DNA from: Pseudomonas sp. 31-12 | Lineage (GTDB): Bacteria > Pseudomonadota > Gammaproteobacteria > Pseudomonadales > Pseudomonadaceae | Direction: 5' to 3' | DNA length: 64,000 nucleotides | Assembly: GCF_003151075.1 (NCBI RefSeq) | Contig: NZ_CP029482.1 | Span: forward strand, 3,038,001-3,102,000 | Shown here: one piece after another, positions 16,556 through 23,962 of the stretch | Numbering within the stretch: the first letter of the stretch is position 1 | How the letters are laid out: each line of letters begins with the position of its first letter | Notes under the pieces: generated by a model | What the model saw: the letters and a program-made list of their open reading frames with translations, nothing else | Databases searched by the model: none | Told to the model about the DNA's origin: nothing | Position numbers and translations under genes: made by a program

Positions 16556-16777
16556 TCACCCATACATGTACAAAAGGTCGTCGATCAGCTCTAGCTCCTG
16601 CTGCGTGTACTGGACCTTGTTGTACCGTCTAATGTTCTCAAGCACACCTCTGATCGGAACCTGCCGCGAAGGATCCTGAACAATTTCGATCAGACGGTCG
16701 TAATCGGGATCGTTTCCCTTGAGGTATTTTTCAATCAGTTCTTTGAGCGCTACGCGCGCCTCTAGATCGGTTAGCAC
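16556..16777 (-). CDS. Hypothetical protein, 73 aa, candidate immunity-type protein
   Basis: 73 aa, charged and predicted all-helical ('LKELIEKYLKGNDPDYDRLI', 'QYTQQELELIDDLLYMYG'). Its ATG lies two bases after the stop of a frameshifted small gene (16780-16919), which itself follows a protein remnant with an SDGCLRL motif. The first 22 or so codons recur in a degraded copy at 23400-23495, again preceded by the same tail, so the pair has been duplicated in this region. I do not recognise a family. Position and context suggest a toxin-immunity relic, but this is inference. Confidence 0.5.
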   Translation of the reverse strand: MLTDLEARVALKELIEKYLKGNDPDYDRLIEIVQDPSRQVPIRGVLENIRRYNKVQYTQQELELIDDLLYMYG

Positions 16778-16779
16778 TG

Positions 16780-16919
16780 TTACTTCTCCGGCAAGACAAT
16801 GACCTCATCCACTTTGATGATAGTGGTAGTACCTGGTTTCGGAATGAGTTATCGCGCACCACCTGTACCTTAGCCAGCATACGCTTTCGTGAAGCGTTCC
16901 AGGTTCGGACTTTTACCAT
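16780..16919 (-). pseudogene. Frameshifted small gene
   Basis: Starts MVKVRTWNASRKRMLAKVQ in one frame (ATG 16919) and, after a shift near 16850, ends 'GTTTIIKVDEVIVLPEK' and TAA in another. The second part has a relative at 23498-23545 ending 'DEVTILPEQ', showing that the tail is a real protein end. The gene is therefore interrupted here. Function unknown. Confidence 0.4.
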
Positions 16920-16923
16920 CAAG

Positions 16924-17060
16924 CTAATATGGGACTTTTACGATTGGCACGTCGTCCTTATAGAGTTGCAGCGTGTCGAACTTCAATCGCAGGCAACCAT
17001 CACTCCATGCCGGGGCGGGGGCAGCACTACGGCCATCAAGCAGATTTGGTATCCATGTGG
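16924..17060 (-). pseudogene. Remnant with an L,D-transpeptidase-like SxGCxR motif
   Basis: An open minus-strand frame of about 45 codons ends 'AWSDGCLRLKFDTLQLYKDD' plus nine more residues and TAG. S-x-G-C-x-R is the catalytic signature of YkuD-fold L,D-transpeptidases and of cell-wall-targeting type VI effectors related to them. The N-terminal part is missing. It directly precedes two small genes on the same strand, as an effector would precede its immunity genes. The identification rests on one motif. Confidence 0.3.
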
Positions 17061-17178
17061 CGATTCAGTGGTTGCAGAAAACTCTGAATGATAGGGTAAA
17101 TGTAGGGAGCCATTCCGGTCTGTGAGATGGTTTCAATCCCCGCGTGTGCTGCGGGGATTACTTTCCATAAGCTAGGAG

Positions 17179-17529
17179 CTATTGATAAAGTCCCGCAGAA
17201 GAATCCAGGGCGTTCAACAATTCCTGAGCTGGAATAGCGTACTGACCGAGGTTCGCCATATCCAGATCCCCCCAGTCTTGATCATCATCAATTTCCAATA
17301 TCAGCAAATCGATTTTTTTGAGCTGGAAGAAACTGATGATGTCGCGAATCTCTTTCTCGCGTTGCACCTGATCATTTCCATAGAGCCCACCGGCATAGAA
17401 GAAGCCCTTATCACCCATGGCAAGTTTCTTCTGAGAGCCAATAAGGGACATTTTGAAGCGTTGGTGAAGAAATTTCGCGGCTTCCACATCACTCGTCGGT
17501 GATGCCGCTGCAATGCTTATTTTGGTCAT
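17179..17529 (-). CDS. Hypothetical protein, 116 aa, probable orphan immunity protein
   Basis: 116 aa, soluble, beginning MTKISIAAASPTSDVEAAKF, with a central beta-alpha segment 'FFQLKKIDLLILEIDDDQDW' that is strongly acidic. No family recognised. It starts three bases after the stop of a chimeric ORF whose last 27 codons look like a toxin tail (17533-17826), so its location is that of an immunity gene. An AATCCCCGC/GCGGGGATT hairpin lies downstream (17134-17158), without a clear T-run. Confidence 0.55.
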   Translation of the reverse strand: MTKISIAAASPTSDVEAAKFLHQRFKMSLIGSQKKLAMGDKGFFYAGGLYGNDQVQREKEIRDIISFFQLKKIDLLILEIDDDQDWGDLDMANLGQYAIPAQELLNALDSSAGLYQ

Positions 17530-17532
17530 GGT

Positions 17533-17826
17533 TTAAAAGTCCTCAGAGATCAGAGGGTTAAGTGGTTTGCCCATGGTGTCTTTCTGGTAGTTACCATCGT
17601 GCCACCTGTGTTCATGGGCGACGTCGCGCACGCGGAGCGTGGTTAAGTCGCAGGCCCGAAGCTTGCTGTCGATGGCCATATCGAAGAGCGCAAGATCACG
17701 GGTTCGTTCTGCAATTTGAAGCCTTCCCCGGATGGCCCAGATATCTCTCAGTCGGAGTGGAGCTTTCTGCCCAACCAATTTTCCTTTGTTCCAGGGCTGA
17801 CGGCTGCAGGTAGCGAAGATGTTCAT
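17533..17826 (-). pseudogene. Chimeric ORF: tyrosine-recombinase N-terminus joined to a foreign tail
   Basis: 97 codons from an ATG with a good GGAG site. The first 70 residues or so ('PWNKGKLVGQKAPLRLRDIW', 'LALFDMAIDSKLRACDLTTL') are the N-terminal region of a tyrosine recombinase common in Pseudomonas. After 'RVRDVAHE' the expected continuation is replaced by 27 unrelated residues ending 'NPLISEDF'. The catalytic Arg, His and Tyr are all lost, so it cannot recombine DNA. The tail abuts the 116-aa gene exactly as a toxin would abut its immunity gene, implying a deletion that fused the two. Confidence 0.65.
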
Positions 17827-17840
17827 GACTAGTCCTCCAC

Positions 17841-18041
17841 GTGTCGAAGGCAACGACGCCTGATGGTCAATACTTTGTGGTCAAAGGGCAGCTCTGGCGG
17901 TGTACCAACCCATCGCTGAGTGAGCGATGTGCGGTCAACGAGCTAATGGCCGCTCGTCGTGAGGTTAAGGCAGCGAAAGTCTCTGGCGATTCTGAGCAGT
18001 TAAAGAAGGAAAGGCCCCCACAAAGCGGATCTATTAAATGA
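17841..18041 (+). CDS. Small hypothetical protein, apparently truncated
   Basis: 66 aa from a GTG, divergent from the recombinase fragment with 14 bases between them. The opening 'SKATTPDGQYFVVKGQLWRC' and 'VNELMAARREVKAAK' match a short conserved Pseudomonas protein of unknown function that is normally nearly 100 aa; here 'LSERCAVNEL' looks altered by a small indel and the usual C-terminal third is missing. Probably a decaying gene. Confidence 0.4.
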   Translation: MSKATTPDGQYFVVKGQLWRCTNPSLSERCAVNELMAARREVKAAKVSGDSEQLKKERPPQSGSIK

Positions 18042-18504
18042 TTCAAAAAGGTTCGAGGTCGAGCTGAGATGCCATTCGTGTCCTAGTAGATGGCGGTTCC
18101 CCTGCAATCGTGCGATGCAGAATGCTAGTAAGTGGTTCTCAATACCTTGGCGCACCATGATCACCTAGCCCGCTTGGCAAATGAATATCCATCGCCCCTC
18201 CCTTAGTGTTGTCTGAACTCATCCGAATTACGATCCCTGGTTCCCTCCATTTACGCCTTCAGGATATTTCGAGATCGGACAACGTGAGGAAACTAACAAA
18301 ATGCGTGCCAACACCCTCCGAAAACCATCATCTTATACTTTTGGCTAAAAACCACATATTTGCCGCGCTGCAAAAAATAATCAGCAATAGACTGCTACAC
18401 TCCGATTCTCCAGTGGAAAGCTAAGTAAGGCACTCTGAGTGATTTCACTATTCACTCCAACGTTCAGGATTAACTAAATAATATCCAACTATTTGGAGTG
18501 CGAC
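18042..18504. other. Gene-free stretch before the c-di-GMP module
   Basis: About 460 bases, AT-richer than the flanking core DNA, with no frame that can be supported. It presumably contains the promoter for the EAL-PYP-GGDEF module, but no clear -35/-10 pair could be assigned by eye. Confidence 0.5.
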
Positions 18505-19278
18505 GTGACCGTTTTCCCGAACTCATTGACTTCGCCCAGTGGTTGCCAAGGATGCAAAAGCTCCTTAGAACTGGATTTAGATTTCACCTTCGCTTATCAG
18601 CCGATCGTGGACGTACGTGATCAGTCGATTTTTGCACATGAAGCATTAGTTCGGGGCCTCAACGGTGAAGGCGCGCTGTCAGTGCTCGAGAAAGTCAACG
18701 ATCAGAATCGCTATGAATTCGATCAATTGTGCCGCGTTCGGGCTATTTCTACTGCAGCGCAGCTTGGCATGACCCAACATCTATCGATTAACTTTCTACC
18801 CAAAGCTGTCTACCGTCCAGAACTGTGCATTCGAAGCACACTCGAAGCTGCACGAGTTAATAATTTCCCCCTCGATCGGTTGATTTTCGAGACGGTTGAG
18901 AGCGAATATGTTGATAACAATCACCACCTAACCAATATATTATCAAAATACCGAAAGTTTGGATTCAAAACGGCAATTGATGACTTTGGTGCGGGTTATT
19001 CAGGGTTAAACTTATTAGCAGATTTTCAGCCGGATTTTATTAAGCTGGATCTTGCGTTGGTGCGCAATATTCATCTTGACTCCGCTCGCCAGGCTATCGT
19101 GCGTGGCATTGTTACAATGTGCGCCGATCTAGATGTAAAAATCATTGCTGAAGGTATAGAAAATTCGGAAGAACGGAATTTTCTTGCCGGCTGCGGAATT
19201 TTTCTAATGCAAGGTTTTTGGTTCGCCAAACCTGCATTTAAATCAATGGCTTCCATCGATCCAAGCGCTTGGATATAA
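18505..19278 (+). CDS. EAL-domain c-di-GMP phosphodiesterase
   Basis: 257 aa from the GTG at 18505, chosen because TTTGGAG ends seven bases before it. It is an almost bare EAL domain that hydrolyses c-di-GMP to pGpG. All catalytic positions are visible: E46 in 'HEALVRG', N96 in 'SINFLPK', E129, D159-D160 in 'IDDFGAGYS', K180 in 'IKLD', E216 and E219 in 'EGIE'. Only about 25 residues precede the domain, with two cysteines ('SGCQGCKSS') and no membrane segment, so input must come from a partner. It is followed by a PYP-like protein and a GGDEF protein in the same direction. Base composition is AT-shifted, suggesting transfer. Confidence 0.93.
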   Translation: MTVFPNSLTSPSGCQGCKSSLELDLDFTFAYQPIVDVRDQSIFAHEALVRGLNGEGALSVLEKVNDQNRYEFDQLCRVRAISTAAQLGMTQHLSINFLPKAVYRPELCIRSTLEAARVNNFPLDRLIFETVESEYVDNNHHLTNILSKYRKFGFKTAIDDFGAGYSGLNLLADFQPDFIKLDLALVRNIHLDSARQAIVRGIVTMCADLDVKIIAEGIENSEERNFLAGCGIFLMQGFWFAKPAFKSMASIDPSAWI

Positions 19279-19506
19279 GTAAAAATCCACAAAGTCTTAT
19301 CGATCACATTTAATATTTGGCTAAGATAACAGCCGCGACATCGCCGCCATTATCCACTGGACCGATAAAGCTTAGAATAATAATTTGCAATTGGTCCTTG
19401 TCATATATTGGTTGCGGAAAGGGTGAGCACCCTGCATCAAAGGTTGACTGAAGATAGTCTGGCAGAAAGTGCTCAAATTGATATCGAACTTAGCGAGTGA
19501 ATAGAA

Positions 19507-19866
19507 ATGAATCTTACGTTCGAAGAAGCATCGATACAATCATTATTGGACGCGCCTGACCAACTGGACACTCTAAACTTCGGCATAATTGGTTTTAACG
19601 ACGCTTCAGAAGTGACGATTTACAATACTTTTGAAGCTACAAGTGCGGGCTTGCGACAGGCACGTGTTTTAGGTAAAAATTTATTTGTGGAAATTGCACC
19701 CTGCCTGAATAACGCCATGGTCGCTCAAAGGTTTGAGAATGAACCTGAGTTAGACGTGATTATTTCTTACGTTCTGGCGCTTCGAATGCGGCCAATCCCC
19801 GTCAGATTAAGACTACTTAAAAAAATCAATAATAACACCCGCTTCCTACTGGTTGAATGGGCATAA
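19507..19866 (+). CDS. Photoactive-yellow-protein-like PAS protein
   Basis: 119 aa, the size of Halorhodospira PYP (125 aa). From 'QLDTLNFG' to 'EIAPC' it aligns without a gap over 48 residues to my recollection of that PYP. It keeps Y39 (PYP Tyr42), E43 (Glu46) and C66 in 'IAPCLN' (Cys69, which carries the p-coumaric acid chromophore), and the neighbouring 'VLGKNLF' block. Positions of Thr50 and Arg52 are Ala47 and Leu49. The remaining strands ('YVLALRMRPIPVRLRLLKKI', then 'TRFLLVEW') fit the PYP C-terminal sheet. It is cytoplasmic, probably a blue-light or redox sensor feeding the flanking c-di-GMP enzymes. No tyrosine ammonia-lyase or p-coumarate ligase gene is in the window, so chromophore supply is unproven. 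Confidence 0.8.
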   Translation: MNLTFEEASIQSLLDAPDQLDTLNFGIIGFNDASEVTIYNTFEATSAGLRQARVLGKNLFVEIAPCLNNAMVAQRFENEPELDVIISYVLALRMRPIPVRLRLLKKINNNTRFLLVEWA

Positions 19867-21158
19867 AAATGAGTGGCATTGAGCAGGATAATGACTCAAT
19901 CGAGTCAGAGTACGAAGCGTTACTTTCATTCATGTATCTGTCACCCGTAGGACTGGTAAGAACCAACCCCAGCGGAAAAATTGATATGCTTAATCCTATG
20001 GCAACACAATTGTTGATGCCATTGGTTAAAGCTATTGGCCTTGAGAATCTGTTTGAAACACTTGCTTCCGTTGCGCCTGAATTACGTAACCTTGTGACAA
20101 GTTTTAGGGAGTCATGCGGATCAATATGTGTAAATCATAGAATTCACGTGACGTCCGCAGCCGACGGAGGTGTTGTACTGTCATGTACTATTGTGAAGGT
20201 CAACGACGATGTTTTGATAACAGTTCTGACTGATATCTCTTGCCAAGTTGCAACTGAAAGGAGGCTAAGGCAGACCGACTCATGGCTTGACGCCATCTAT
20301 ACTGTTGTTAACGATTTCGCAGTCCTCGGTTTGACTAAGCAGGGAGAGATTAATAGGTGGAGTCCCTCAGCAGAGCGTTTGACGGGATACTCGGAATCTG
20401 AGGCTATAGGTGAGACGTTGCGCCACTTCTGTAATCTTTCCGCCATGGATGTGCACGTTTTAGGTGAACATCTGGCATTCGCACGTGAGGAAGGTTGGCA
20501 TTCACGAGACTATTATTGCCAACACAAATCGGGACACAATTTTTTTGCTCAGGCAATGATCGCCGTTTTGCGTGAAGAGGATGATGAGTTCTCTGGATAT
20601 ACTGTGGTGTTTCGGGATATTACCGAGCGAAAGGTGTCGAGCGAGAATCTTGCTGACTTGCTAACTAAAGATCACCTCACAGGTGCAGTTAACCGGGCTC
20701 ATTTTTTCAACCTTGCGGAGAAAGAGTTTGCTCGAGCAACTCGATATAGACAGTCAATATCGATAATCATGTTAGACGCTGACCACTTCAAACTTGTTAA
20801 TGATCGTTGGGGGCATCCGATTGGCGACGAAGTTCTGAAGTCAATTGTTAAAGTTTCCGAGGGGGTTCTTCGGCCCGCGGACACTATAGCCCGGTTCGGT
20901 GGAGAAGAGTTTGTGATTATGCTGCCCAATACCAACAGCCTCGAGACGTCCGTTATTGCAGAGCGACTCAGGAGCAGCATTGAGGCATCTAGTGTCGATG
21001 CTGGTGGCGAGGGAATTAAAATCACCGTCAGTATTGGATGTGCGTCGATGAATGAATCGCGATCCACTCTCAAGCAGTTGTTAGTCTCTGCAGATAGTGC
21101 GCTCTATCACGCAAAATCCAAGGGTAGAAACTGTATAGTTGAGATTTGTGAATTCTAA
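19857..21158 (+). CDS. PAS-PAS-GGDEF diguanylate cyclase
   Basis: 433 aa from an ATG overlapping the end of the PYP-like gene (a second ATG at 19869 is equally possible), so translation is probably coupled. Two soluble PAS domains (about 20-130 and 140-258, the second ending 'GYTVVFRDITERK') lead to a GGDEF domain with the active motif FGGEEF (GGEEF at 348-352) and an inhibitory-site RPAD at 339-342. It should make c-di-GMP from two GTP. No membrane segments. Together with the EAL and PYP-like genes it forms a balanced synthesis/degradation pair with a sensor between them. Confidence 0.93.
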   Translation: MGIKMSGIEQDNDSIESEYEALLSFMYLSPVGLVRTNPSGKIDMLNPMATQLLMPLVKAIGLENLFETLASVAPELRNLVTSFRESCGSICVNHRIHVTSAADGGVVLSCTIVKVNDDVLITVLTDISCQVATERRLRQTDSWLDAIYTVVNDFAVLGLTKQGEINRWSPSAERLTGYSESEAIGETLRHFCNLSAMDVHVLGEHLAFAREEGWHSRDYYCQHKSGHNFFAQAMIAVLREEDDEFSGYTVVFRDITERKVSSENLADLLTKDHLTGAVNRAHFFNLAEKEFARATRYRQSISIIMLDADHFKLVNDRWGHPIGDEVLKSIVKVSEGVLRPADTIARFGGEEFVIMLPNTNSLETSVIAERLRSSIEASSVDAGGEGIKITVSIGCASMNESRSTLKQLLVSADSALYHAKSKGRNCIVEICEF

Positions 21159-21743
21159 ATTGATGGCATCTCGTGGGTTAACACGAGATAGGCAAGTGAA
21201 TTACCTAGATCTCAAATATTCCTAGAGGGCTTTGTGTTTCTTGATTTCAAGGGTCTCATTAGTTTTTAATAAGGCTCTCTTGCTGCACATGCTTCGCGAT
21301 ACCCAAAAACTCGACCGGATCAATGCCATAGCGCCGTCAGGTTTCTATAGCTCCAATACCCCCGGCATGCGACCTGCAATCCTTGCAATAACCCCTCATG
21401 GCGTTGGCAAGCGCGAGCTCATTTTCGTAAAGTTTTTCGAGGATTTCCGGCAGATGAGTGTTTGCTTACTTGGCGACATTTCATCAGCGTGAAAGGAAAA
21501 CTTAGCAGTGGCAAGACGGCGTGCACTAGCTTCATGGTGATTTAGGTTGTATGACCGAGTTACCAGGGCATGAGCTATCTCCGAGCTAGTAGAGGTTCCC
21601 GAATGGCCGCTTCTGGCCGATTTCTGCCTGTTGCGACGGGCCGCAAACAACCCGAAGCGGTCTTTTGCTTTTGCCTGTCTGCGAGTTTATATAACCTCGC
21701 GAAATTCGTTTCGCACACTCGTTGCAATATCTAGGCTCCTTTT
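21159..21743. other. Gene-free stretch after the c-di-GMP module
   Basis: About 585 bases without a supportable gene. At 21600-21665 it contains GAATGGCCGCTTCTGGCCGA and following bases, a degraded copy of the intergenic motif also found around the IS1182 element. Small frames in this stretch lack ribosome sites and family features. Confidence 0.5.
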
Positions 21744-22043
21744 ATGCTGACTGACCAGACCAGGCTACTCGCCCTCGCATTGCTTGAGATCAGGACATTG
21801 CTTGCTGATTATCTGGGCAGCGATGTCGATGCTCCAATGAGCGTCCGTGTCGCGGCGCATATGGCCTATGCACTCCACAATGAGGCGGAGGCTGCATACA
21901 GCAACGCTGAATTTCAGATCGACCACGCAACTCGGAAAATCGCCGCGATCGATGAGATTCTTGGTGTTACGGATGGTGCCGCGTTGTTGAGCAGATTTGA
22001 AATCGAGGCCAAAGTCATTCTGGATAGCGCTCAATCTGGATGA
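21744..22043 (+). CDS. Hypothetical protein, 99 aa
   Basis: 99 aa, predicted helical throughout ('TRLLALALLEIRTLLADYLG', 'AHMAYALHNEAEAA'), with no signal, cysteines or known motif. Codon use is coding-like, and it stands alone between two copies of the intergenic motif. The ribosome site (AGGCTCC) is weak. Function unknown. Confidence 0.5.
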   Translation: MLTDQTRLLALALLEIRTLLADYLGSDVDAPMSVRVAAHMAYALHNEAEAAYSNAEFQIDHATRKIAAIDEILGVTDGAALLSRFEIEAKVILDSAQSG

Positions 22044-22122
22044 CCGCTTCTGGCCCAGAGCTGTCAGTTATGAACCCAGCAGAAGTCCCTCGAGCCTCTT
22101 TTGACCTTTAGGGGGATCGCCT

Positions 22123-22605
22123 TTACAGACGCATTCCCATCTCGAAAGCACGAGTTTCAAACCCGAACTCTGTGTACATGCGAGCAGCGCGTGCATTGAA
22201 CGGCCAGACGGACAACCTCAAGTCCTGGGCGTCATTTTCGATAGCCCAGTTTTTAACGAGCTGAATAAGCATACGTCCAATACCTTTCCCCCAAAATTGC
22301 TCGGCAACACATACCGATCCAATGCGAACAACATTCAGCGGTTGCATCAGCGGCCCAGAGCTTGCCGACAAGCTGGCGGTTATGAAGGCTGCGGCCTGGT
22401 GACCGACATTCGCGATGAATACAACCTGACCCGGTTTCTCGAAAAGACCTGACCAGTGAGGAAGATCGCGCGAAAAGTCTTGGGTGGCAGCCGCGTAAAT
22501 ATCGGGGCGGGCAGCGTGGTGCACCGCGTTAAGCAATTGTCCTAACTCACAAATGCTCAATGCGTCTTCTACCGTTGCTGCTCGGTAAGTAATGGCTTCG
22601 TCCAT
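22123..22605 (-). CDS. GNAT-family N-acetyltransferase
   Basis: 160 aa from the ATG at 22605, with AAGGAGAG upstream; a longer frame to 22791 lacks support. GNAT fold: beta4 'IGSVCVAEQFWGKGIGRMLI' contains the acetyl-CoA-binding Q/R-x-x-G-x-G/A loop (here FWGKGIG), followed by 'LRLSVWPFNARAARMYTEFG', the usual beta5-alpha4 end. Substrate unknown. A second GNAT gene lies 209 bases upstream on the same strand; the two are different subfamilies. Confidence 0.88.
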   Translation of the reverse strand: MDEAITYRAATVEDALSICELGQLLNAVHHAARPDIYAAATQDFSRDLPHWSGLFEKPGQVVFIANVGHQAAAFITASLSASSGPLMQPLNVVRIGSVCVAEQFWGKGIGRMLIQLVKNWAIENDAQDLRLSVWPFNARAARMYTEFGFETRAFEMGMRL

Positions 22606-22813
22606 GATGTGCAGCTCTCCTTGATTGTATGGGTGGTTCGCAGGGCTCCCGGTCTTTGTCTCATGGCAGGGATGATATTCCAATGGCTGCTTTTGGGCTG
22701 TGGATTCAACCGGTCGATGCAACAGATTTGCTAAATCCGCAGGCCGAAAGCAGCCATTCCGGACGCTCCTGCACGCAAGAGTGATCGCCATGGGTGGAAG
22801 GACTATCCATTAG

Positions 22814-23260
22814 TCATTTGATATGTCGGTAGACCTTTGTTGTACGGACCGAAAATCCTGCCCCCTCATATAAACGATGGGCAGATTCACGATCTGGATT
22901 GGAGGTTAAATCCAGAGTTTTCGCGCCGAGGTCATGGCTTTTTTCTATTGCTGCTTGTATGAGTGCTTTGCCGACCCCTTGACCTCGAGCACTGGCATCT
23001 ACTACGACGTCTTCGATCCAGGCACGAATGCCTGTCGGAATGCGAAAATGAATTAGGGTTAGCGCCCCCAAAATGCTTCCTCCACCTGCTGCTCTCACTA
23101 CCAATAAATCGGAGCACTCTGAATCCACAATCTGCTCCAAATCTTCCATTGTCATCGCTTGAGCGTTTCTGGAAAGCTGTGGGAGAAGGTCATTCAAAGA
23201 TCTGAGCAGCATAGGATCGGTTTCTTGAACCACCTCGACAATAGCGGATTGGTTTGTCAT
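22814..23260 (-). CDS. GNAT-family N-acetyltransferase
   Basis: 148 aa. Acetyl-CoA loop 'DASARGQGVGKALIQ' (R-G-x-G-x-G) and the closing 'TLDLTSNPDRESAHRLYEGA' are textbook GNAT signatures of the amino-acid/small-molecule acetyltransferase type. Substrate cannot be read from sequence. It lies in the accessory zone between two copies of the intergenic GCTTCTGGCC motif. No operon partner is evident. Confidence 0.9.
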   Translation of the reverse strand: MTNQSAIVEVVQETDPMLLRSLNDLLPQLSRNAQAMTMEDLEQIVDSECSDLLVVRAAGGGSILGALTLIHFRIPTGIRAWIEDVVVDASARGQGVGKALIQAAIEKSHDLGAKTLDLTSNPDRESAHRLYEGAGFSVRTTKVYRHIK

Positions 23261-23399
23261 TAGAGATCCTCAAGTGAAGGGGGGTGAAGCTTCAATGGTT
23301 CAATTCGACACACTACCCCAAAGGCTCTGCGAGTGACCGCTTCTGGCCCAGAGTGTGTCATAACCCTTGTTAGCCGCTTCCACTCCGGAATGTTTTGGC

Positions 23400-23545
23400 T
23401 TACTCAGCTAGGTCAGACATCAGTTGCTCACTTCCCTTCAGGTATTTTTCAATTAGCTCTTTGAAGGGGACGCGGGCCTGCAGGTTGGTTCGCATTTTTA
23501 TTGCTCCGGCAAAATAGTGACTTCATCCGCGTGCGGTGGTGTAGG
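23400..23545 (-). pseudogene. Degraded second copy of the 16.5-kb small gene pair
   Basis: An ATG frame at 23495-23400 begins MRTNLQARVPFKELIEKYLK, matching the start of the 73-aa protein at 16556-16777, then diverges and stops after 31 residues. Just upstream, 23545-23498 encodes 'DEVTILPEQ' and a stop, matching the end of the small gene at 16780-16919. Gene order is the same in both places. This copy is clearly broken. Confidence 0.6.
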
Positions 23546-23842
23546 CAAGTCGCCGTACACTTTTGTTGCTTTTCGTGAGTGCGCGCCCGCTCATTCAACA
23601 TGATTTGAGGGGGCGTGTTTAAACTCCGCCGAGTTTACTTCTTGAAAGCTACAAATCCTTGCGCCGTTGCCTACGGCTGCGCCAGAATCCGCCGGCTTGT
23701 GTGTCGTAGCCCTTGGTTCTATCGTTTCCGTGCCGCTGATCATTCAGCGGTCGGGCTTGGAAACTCGACGGGTAAACGACACGAAAGCACCTCTTCATAA
23801 CGTATTTTTTTCGCGCTAAGTGCATTGCGTTATGGCGGCTGT

Positions 23843-23939
23843 GCGTGGGAGACCTTATAGGTCTGCCGGGCTCGTTTACCCTGGTTTTCCAACCCGCGTA
23901 CAGCTGCCACCCCTTCGCTTGGAAACGAACGTGGCAGCT
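23843..23939 (+). ncRNA. Structured 5' leader of DUF6124 gene, copy 1
   Basis: Four stems can be drawn. P1: GCGTGGG (23843-23849) with CCCGCGT (23893-23899), closing two hairpins. P2: AGACC (23850-23854) with GGTCT (23860-23864). P3: CCGGG (23866-23870) with CCTGG (23880-23884). P4: AGCTGCCAC (23902-23910) with GTGGCAGCT (23931-23939). The start codon is 23 bases past P4. In the second copy P2 and P3 change on both sides while pairing is kept, which supports an RNA fold. It could be a cis-acting regulator or an RNA with its own role. Confidence 0.55.
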
Positions 23940-23962
23940 TCACCAGTAAACGAGGTTTCACC

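Noticed and set aside
18206..18424. 72-codon plus-strand ORF in the gene-free stretch
   Set aside because: No ribosome site, no family features and AT-rich random composition.
23843..23939. DUF6124 leader as a tRNA or tRNA-like RNA
   Set aside because: The cloverleaf-like branching lacks the conserved T-loop and D-loop bases and a CCA-type acceptor.
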